This document shows, in pieces, positions 34,893 through 36,777 of a stretch of DNA of 36,777 bases. The notes beneath the pieces are model-generated. The model was not told the DNA's origin, did no database searches, and saw only the letters and a list, made by a program, of their open reading frames with translations. The translations under genes and the position numbers were made by a program. The DNA comes from an uncultured Clostridia bacterium (GTDB lineage Bacteria > Bacillota > Clostridia > TANB77 > CAG-508): contig CALXWT010000013.1 in assembly GCA_944392445.1 (NCBI GenBank), positions 1 through 36,777 on the forward strand, in the 5' to 3' direction. Within the stretch, counting starts at the first letter, position 1. Each line of letters opens with the position of its first letter.

Positions 34893-35783
34893 TTATTCAC
34901 CCACCTTTTCTATAAAAATATCATTAAGAGTTGGTTTCTTAATTTCAAACTTACTTATTTGCACTTTGTTATCTACCAACTTTTGTAGTAATTCGTGGGC
35001 CTTTCTTTCCGAGTCTATTTTAATAGAATACTCGTTGTTTTTAGAAAATTCTATATTCATATTAAATTCTTTAATATACTCATCTAAATTTTTATCTGTT
35101 GCTAATTCAAGCCTATTAGCCTTATAGCCTTCTTTTATTCCTTTAAGATTTCCTTTTAAAACAGTTTTTCCTTTATTTAGGATTAAAATATCTGTGCAAA
35201 ATTCCTCTATAGATGCCATTTGATGGCTAGACATTATAATGTACTTACCTTGTTTAACTAAATCTATAATTACGTTTTTTAAGATTTCTGTGTTTACTGG
35301 GTCTAGGCCACTAAAAGGTTCATCCAATACTATTAATTCTGGATTATGAATTATAGCTGTCATAAACTGAATTTTTTGTTGATTTCCTTTTGAGAGTTTT
35401 TCAGCTTGCATCTGTAAATATTCTTGTACTTTTAACACCTCTGCCCATTTTTTTATTTCTTTATCTGCATCTGTTTTGTTCATTCCTTTAAGTTTTGCAA
35501 AATACATTAGCTGGTCATATATTTTTGTTTTAGGATACACTCCTCTTTCTTCTGGCAAGTATCCAAAATTTACACTCTTTCGTTCTACAGGTTTACCATT
35601 CCAAGTAATTTCGCCTGTGTCCTTTTTTATAATTCCTAACAACATTCTAATTGTTGTAGTCTTTCCAGCCCCATTTGTTCCTAGTAAGCCAAATACGCCT
35701 GGTTTATCTACTTCAAAAGAAATGCTGTCAACTGCTTGTTTTCCAACAAATGTTTTTGAAACGTTTTCTAATTTTAGTCCCAT
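34893..35783 (-). CDS. ABC transporter ATP-binding protein (NatA-like)
   Basis: A 296-residue ATPase with Walker A Gly35-Thr-Asn-Gly-Ala-Gly-Lys41-Thr, signature LSKGNQQKI and Walker B LIVLDEPFSGLDP. The C-terminal 80 residues resemble the extension of ABC-2 exporter ATPases (YSIKIDSERKAHELLQKL). GGGGAT precedes the ATG. It is the first gene of a two-gene unit with the permease, and the leader has an ACCTAT and ATAGGT inverted pair near 35810-35835 that could be an operator. Confidence 0.92.
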   Translation of the reverse strand: MGLKLENVSKTFVGKQAVDSISFEVDKPGVFGLLGTNGAGKTTTIRMLLGIIKKDTGEITWNGKPVERKSVNFGYLPEERGVYPKTKIYDQLMYFAKLKGMNKTDADKEIKKWAEVLKVQEYLQMQAEKLSKGNQQKIQFMTAIIHNPELIVLDEPFSGLDPVNTEILKNVIIDLVKQGKYIIMSSHQMASIEEFCTDILILNKGKTVLKGNLKGIKEGYKANRLELATDKNLDEYIKEFNMNIEFSKNNEYSIKIDSERKAHELLQKLVDNKVQISKFEIKKPTLNDIFIEKVGE

Positions 35784-35933
35784 TTTTTATCCCCTTTCAT
35801 ATTTTTTCGAACCTATTATATATTACCATATAGGTAGATAAAAGAAAAGTAGTTTTTTCTTTTAAATTTATTGTTTTTATTATAAAATTATTTTATAATA
35901 ATATATAAGGAAAGATGAGTGTGATAAGTAAAT

Positions 35934-36706
35934 ATGTATTTAATGTATGCAGATGAAAGCGGTAATACTGGTACCGACCTAGATAATAAACAACAGCCAA
36001 TATTTGTTTTATGTGGTTTAGCAGTTAATAGTAATGAATGGTATAATATCAATTATATGTTTCAAAAAAAGAAAGAAGAAATATGTCCTGACTTAATTTC
36101 TACTGAAGTTCATGCAACGGATATTTTTAATGCGTCAAAAAATATAAAAAAAGGATATAATTTTAGAAAATATACATTAGAGGAAGATTTAAAAATTTTA
36201 GAAAGCTTAATTGATTTTATTATAAATATGAAATTTCCTATATTTGTTACAGCTATAATTAAAAATAATTTCAAAAAATTTATATTAAAAGAATTTGGTT
36301 CATCATTAAAGAAAGATCCTTATATGCTTAGCTTTATAAATTTATCTAATGGTTATAATAATTTTTTAATTGAAAAAAATCAAATGGAATAATTTTTTTA
36401 GATGAAGTTAGAGAGAAAGTTAAAGATATTGATGTTTTATATAATAAATTGCAATTAACTAATTTTGGATGCGATACTAATAATATCATTGAAAAAGCAT
36501 TATTTCTAGAGTCATCTAGTAGTAACTTTATTCAATTAGTAGATGTATGTAATTTTTATATTAACAAATATTATTCAATATGTTTTTTTGATGCTATAAA
36601 AAATCCTATAAAGAAACAACATTGCATTGATATGTATAATAAAATCAAACCACTTCTAATTAATTGCTCAGGTGGCAAAGATAATTTTATTAAGTTTTTC
36701 AAATAA
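35934..36706 (+). pseudogene. DUF3800-domain protein gene, split by a frameshift
   Basis: The first part (35934-36392) reads Met-Tyr-Leu-Met-Tyr-Ala-Asp-Glu-Ser-Gly, the family's opening, and stops at Asn-Gln-Met-Glu. From about 36388 the plus-one frame continues Gly-Ile-Ile-Phe-Leu-Asp-Glu-Val-Arg to 36706, with Gln-Leu-Val-Asp-Val-Cys-Asn-Phe later. Adding one G in ATGGAATAA would join them into about 257 residues with the acidic residues of an RNase H-like fold (Ala-Asp-Glu-Ser, Phe-Leu-Asp-Glu, Leu-Val-Asp). DUF3800 proteins are often found near phage-defence or mobile genes. The ribosome site before the ATG is weak. The gene is broken or there is a sequencing error. Confidence 0.8.
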
Positions 36707-36777
36707 GAAAAGTGGCTTCGCCATATGTGCGTTTTGCTTTGCAAATACGCACAGCCCAAGGAAACTTAACCTTGTTG
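36704..36777. repeat. Dispersed 74-bp structured repeat, copy 2 (cut by window end)
   Basis: Matches 5186-5259 in the same orientation with about six differences, including a paired change in the hairpin loop region. It starts at the stop codon of the DUF3800 gene. The window ends exactly where the shared block does, so its true 3' limit is not known. Confidence 0.75.

Overview
The window reads as chromosome of a low-G+C, endospore-forming member of the Clostridia. The DNA is strongly A/T rich, genes have clear AGGAGG-type ribosome sites with ATG, GTG or TTG starts, and the window carries the forespore sigma factor operon (spoIIAA-spoIIAB-sigF) with spoIID and a spoIIQ-like gene, a T-box in front of valS, and Gram-positive AddA, YlmH and sortase-type surface protein genes. 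No rRNA, tRNA or CRISPR array was seen.

Layout. (1) 1-794: the start of a gene leaving the left edge, a small G+C-rich cassette coding for an 81-residue unknown protein, and a 175-bp element with 35-bp terminal inverted repeats. (2) 794-9263: dnaE, a 131-residue coiled-coil protein with a ladder of histidines, a dispersed repeat, and addA, whose Walker A motif is interrupted by one extra base. (3) 9342-13363: the sporulation block, all on the minus strand (spoIIAA, spoIIAB, sigF, spoIID, spoIIQ), with a Spo0A-box-like site upstream and a sigma-F-like promoter in front of spoIIQ. (4) 13472-17931: the most unusual block. It holds an amidohydrolase with a cysteine-rich insert (plus strand), convergent with a minus-strand set made of a GNAT-type acetyltransferase, two overlapping radical SAM/SPASM genes, and a 23-codon peptide gene ending Asp-Cys-Gly-Cys-Ala-Met-Asn-Gly-Asp. 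I read this as a candidate ribosomally made, radical-SAM-modified peptide (RiPP) locus. (5) 18043-21922: a small helical protein behind a forespore-type promoter, and valS behind a T-box leader, flanked by palindromes carrying GGGGACGGG. (6) 22016-27797: storage polysaccharide genes, namely a DUF4912 protein, a GH57 branching-type enzyme, a tiny membrane protein and an alpha-glucan phosphorylase. (7) 27858-31779: ylmH, folD, dprA and an MFS transporter, probably one transcription unit. (8) 31828-36777: a sortase-anchored von Willebrand A surface protein, a NatAB-like ABC exporter, and a frameshifted DUF3800 gene followed directly by a second copy of the dispersed repeat.

How the parts fit. 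Within the block, sigF, its anti-sigma and anti-anti-sigma regulators and two engulfment cell-wall enzymes sit together, so commitment and engulfment are linked in place. The glucan genes supply branching and phosphorolysis of one polymer. The two radical SAM genes, the peptide and possibly the acetyltransferase would form a peptide-modification pathway whose product is unknown. Two single-base frameshifts (addA, DUF3800) may be real or sequencing errors; raw reads would decide.
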